NCBI GenBank assembly: GCA_947175285.1
Contig: CAMWMM010000017.1
Location: 1 to 23,618, forward strand
Direction: 5' to 3'
From: an uncultured Lachnospiraceae bacterium
Lineage (GTDB): Bacteria; Bacillota_A; Clostridia; Lachnospirales; Lachnospiraceae
DNA: 23,618 nt
Part shown: positions 21,368 through 23,618 of the stretch, one piece after another
Position numbering within the stretch: the first letter of the stretch is position 1
Layout: every line of letters starts with the position of its first letter
Notes under the pieces: model-generated
What the model was told of the DNA's origin: nothing
Database searches by the model: none
Seen by the model: only the letters and a program-made list of their open reading frames with translations
Program-made: the position numbers and the translations under genes

Positions 21368-22340
21368 AGATGTGGACCTTGTATCCTATCTTCCGCCGGC
21401 TGTTGCCAGATTTTTGGAGATCAAAACTGTCCTAAAAGCGGAGGAGCCAGAGTTTGTTTTAGCATGGAACACTGCGGACAAAGTATTAAAAAATGAATTT
21501 ATTGCGACTGCGGACAAAGATGGAATTGAAAGATTTGAAAAAATGCTGCATATTTTGCCTGATGCAGATGACACACTGGAAATCCGCCGGGCAAGGGTGC
21601 AGTCTAAATGGTTTATAGCCCTGCCATACACATGGCGGATGTTTATGCAAAAAATAATAGAGATATGCGGACCGGATTATCCTGCTTTTGCGGCGCTCAG
21701 GGAAAGTTATCTGATCTATTTGGAGGCGGGTTTTGGACTACAGTGGCAGGCTGACAGTCTGGTGGATATACTGGAAAGAATGCTGCCATGCAGTATGGGA
21801 ATATCTATTAGAAATATAGTGTCTCTTGATTCGGATACTTGTGCGCCTGTGATAAAATCTGACTGGATTGACTATTTAGCGGAATACAGGGGGGAGATCT
21901 ATGATGATGCAGGCAGCATGGTGTTTAAAATACTGCGAATACATATGTGGATTCCATTCTGGGGAGGAGGCCTGTATGCTGGAACAAGAAGATATAATGG
22001 CACTGCCAGATACAATGCAAAACGGAATTATGGACTGCGGCTGAAAGTAAAAAGTGTCCTGGCATTATATATGGAGCAGGCGGCCAGGTGCGCGTGGAGG
22101 TTTTTTGACAGCGTGCAGAATAAGACGAGTGCAGATATGACAGCATTATATTTTTACAATAACTGCAGTATGTCTGACGGGATTGGGGGTGCAGTGTGTC
22201 TGCATGCGGCGGTAATTACGCGTGGTGCTGTGGATGTATACGTAGAAACGCAGAGAAATGTAGTGCGGTATAACGGAGTGCGGCGGTACAGCGGTGTGAT
22301 GAAATACAATGCACTGTACAGAAAGGAGAAAATTGAATGA
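21360..22340 (+). CDS. xkdU: DUF2313 (YmfQ/XkdU-like) baseplate protein with Tyr-rich C-terminus
   Basis: ATG 21360, eight bases after GGAGGT (21346-21351), overlaps the end of XkdT; the longer frame from 21330 lacks a ribosome site. The product is 326 aa. Residues 1-190 are the DUF2313 domain (VDLVSYLPPAVARFLEIKTV, then EIRRARVQSKWFIALPYTWR and IIEICGP). The C-terminus is longer than in the simple family and has two Tyr/Asn/Arg-rich runs (YAGTRRYNGTARYNAKRNYG near 205-225 and VRYNGVRRYSGVMKYNALYR near 300-322). The family joins baseplate to fibres. Confidence 0.9.
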   Translation: MIRDVDLVSYLPPAVARFLEIKTVLKAEEPEFVLAWNTADKVLKNEFIATADKDGIERFEKMLHILPDADDTLEIRRARVQSKWFIALPYTWRMFMQKIIEICGPDYPAFAALRESYLIYLEAGFGLQWQADSLVDILERMLPCSMGISIRNIVSLDSDTCAPVIKSDWIDYLAEYRGEIYDDAGSMVFKILRIHMWIPFWGGGLYAGTRRYNGTARYNAKRNYGLRLKVKSVLALYMEQAARCAWRFFDSVQNKTSADMTALYFYNNCSMSDGIGGAVCLHAAVITRGAVDVYVETQRNVVRYNGVRRYSGVMKYNALYRKEKIE

Positions 22341-22726
22341 GTGAGAACAAAAATGTAGTAATAACAAAATTGGCCCGGATGAAGCTGGTGAAAGCGAGAG
22401 CAGGTGCAGAAGCGCTTCCGCATATTGTCGGCATGGCATTTGGCAATGGGGGTGTAAATGCTGATGGCAGTGTAATAAATCCATCTGACAGTCAGACGGA
22501 GCTGGCTAATGAGCTGTACAGGAAGCAGATTGACAGGTACAGTTTTCCAACTGATACGATCTGCAGGTATGAATGCACACTGACAGAGGCGGAGCTTGCA
22601 GGTGAGGAGATCAGTGAGATTGGGCTGTATGATGAAGAGGGCGATATTGTCTGTATAAAGAATTTTATGCGCAAGGGTAAGGATGAGGATATCAAACAAA
22701 TATATGTACTGGATGATATTTTTTAA
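22337..22726 (+). CDS. Tail fibre/collar N-terminal-type protein
   Basis: ATG 22337 overlaps the previous stop (ATGA), with AAAGGAG (22322-22328) upstream. The 129-aa product starts VITKLARMKLVKARAGAEAL, then HIVGMAFGNGGVN, and has CRYECTLTEAELAGEEISEI followed by GLYDEEGDIVCIKNF. This order (helix, GNGG loop, ISEIGLYDE strand) matches the N-terminal domain of collar-type tail fibre proteins that attach to the baseplate. Here it stands as a separate protein without receptor-binding part, so it is probably an adaptor for the following fibre. Confidence 0.82.
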   Translation: MSENKNVVITKLARMKLVKARAGAEALPHIVGMAFGNGGVNADGSVINPSDSQTELANELYRKQIDRYSFPTDTICRYECTLTEAELAGEEISEIGLYDEEGDIVCIKNFMRKGKDEDIKQIYVLDDIF

Positions 22727-22746
22727 TATCTGGGAAGGAGAGCATT

Positions 22747-23618
22747 ATGAGAGAATATACGGCTAAGAAGCCTGTCTTTGCTGATAAAATCAGCATTGTC
22801 GAGGAAGATGACCTGGTAAATGCTGAAAATGACACTGCTGCGGCGAAACAGTTATTGCAGAACGACTTGGCGCTTGCTGCTCGGATCGAAAAGTTATTTG
22901 GCAGTAATAATCTTGAATTTGTGGAGGGGATCAAAGCTGATAATGTAATTGATGCAATTAATGAGGTTTTTCAGTCTGGCAATGAGGTAAAAAATAATCT
23001 CGTGGATAATTTCGTTGCCAGGGGTGTTTCTGCATCCACGGATGAAACAATAGGGCAGTTGATAGACAAAATTTTGGACATGGCAGATACGTCCAGAGAT
23101 ACAGTAATATCGGGTGTACTCTTAGAGGGGTACACTGCTCATGATGCGGCTGGAAAGCCAATAACGGGAGACATGACGGAATGCGGGGCATGGACGGGAA
23201 AGACCACAGGCAGTGGCAATGTGGCAATACCTGCGGGGCATCATAACGGCAAAGGCTATGTGTCTGGCAAAGGTGCCTATGATAAGGGCGTAGCTGACGC
23301 GGATGGGCGTACCAATGTGGATAGTGCAAACTATAAAGGGGGCTATAATGCAGGAGTAAACGCCACGAAAAAGGGGACAGCTGTAGCGGCGGATGTCTTA
23401 GTTGGTAAAACGTTTACAAATAATAGTGCTGTTGGGGCAAATGGAGGGATGGCAAACAAGGGTGGTACGACAGTTGATGCAGGAGCGGTTACACAGGATG
23501 ACAATTATACATATCTATCAGTTCCGGCAGCAGGATACTATGATACAAACAGTAAGCTTAGGACGGCAAATAGCAATTTAAAGTTAAGCAGAGTAGCTTT
23601 TGTGTCGGGCACAGCAAC
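22747..23618 (+). CDS. Modular tail fibre protein (5' part, runs off the window)
   Basis: ATG 22747 follows GGAAGGAGAG (22733-22742). The frame stays open for 290 codons to the window end, so the gene is partial at its 3' side. Residues 1-55 are a helical N-terminus. Residues 65-112 hold the common fibre motif DAINEVFQSGNEVKNNLVDN, then ISTDETIGQLIDKIL-type sequence (SASTDETIGQLIDKIL). From 115 the protein is Gly/Thr/Ala-rich with two related beta-type modules at about 119-172 and 211-270, joined by a Gly/Tyr linker (GAYDKGVADADGRTN, then YKGGYNAGVNATKKG). It probably carries host recognition further on. Codon use and context leave little doubt about coding. Confidence 0.85.
   Translation, partial: MREYTAKKPVFADKISIVEEDDLVNAENDTAAAKQLLQNDLALAARIEKLFGSNNLEFVEGIKADNVIDAINEVFQSGNEVKNNLVDNFVARGVSASTDETIGQLIDKILDMADTSRDTVISGVLLEGYTAHDAAGKPITGDMTECGAWTGKTTGSGNVAIPAGHHNGKGYVSGKGAYDKGVADADGRTNVDSANYKGGYNAGVNATKKGTAVAADVLVGKTFTNNSAVGANGGMANKGGTTVDAGAVTQDDNYTYLSVPAAGYYDTNSKLRTANSNLKLSRVAFVSGTA

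Noticed and set aside
22154..22699. 181-codon minus-strand frame opposite the DUF2313 and collar genes
   Set aside because: It spans two coupled genes on the + strand and has no recognisable domain.

Overview
The window is the left part of the late (morphogenesis) operon of a contractile-tailed temperate phage or prophage of the PBSX/XkdK type. The host is probably a low-to-mid GC gut Firmicute, most likely a clostridium of the Lachnospiraceae kind. This rests on AGGAGG-type ribosome binding sites, frequent TTG starts, family content (DUF1492 and DUF6809 families, XkdK-XkdU tail set) and Lys/Glu-rich proteins. All convincing genes are on the + strand and are tightly packed, often with 1-4 base stop/start overlaps. 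No tRNA, CRISPR, IS element, integrase, repressor or lysis gene is visible, so both ends of the phage lie outside the window.

Layout. (1) 1-1079: the end of an early or middle region, with a probable partial gene end, two small unknown genes and a DUF1492/ArpU-like HTH regulator, the usual last gene before the packaging genes and a candidate late-operon activator. (2) 1119-2692: an AT-rich regulatory cassette with its own sigma-A promoter and a dense array of TTATG/CATAA half-sites, then a ribbon-helix-helix protein, a DUF6809-like protein and a BRO-N/KilAC antirepressor, closed by a strong hairpin terminator. (3) 2743-12410: packaging and head genes: small and large terminase, SPP1-type portal, MuF-type minor head protein, scaffold, major capsid, head-tail connectors and tail completion proteins. 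(4) 12413-22340: tail sheath, tube, frameshifted tail assembly chaperone, tape measure, LysM protein, baseplate hub and wedge proteins, baseplate J and DUF2313. (5) 22337-23618: a collar-type fibre protein and the start of a modular tail fibre that runs off the window.

Most notable: the MuF minor head protein carries a long C-terminal extension with an HExxH zincin motif, and is followed almost directly by a small unknown gene and then a hairpin terminator. The extension and the small gene are clearly more AT-rich than the head-protein half. This looks like a MuF-type polymorphic toxin (a metallopeptidase carried in or on the virion) with its immunity gene. Other points are the palindromic operator array at the RHH promoter, a perfect 11-bp-arm hairpin inside the antirepressor gene, a textbook A-AAA-AAC -1 frameshift site in the tail assembly chaperone with an SD-like stimulator, and two terminators inside the late operon that could tune head and tail protein ratios.
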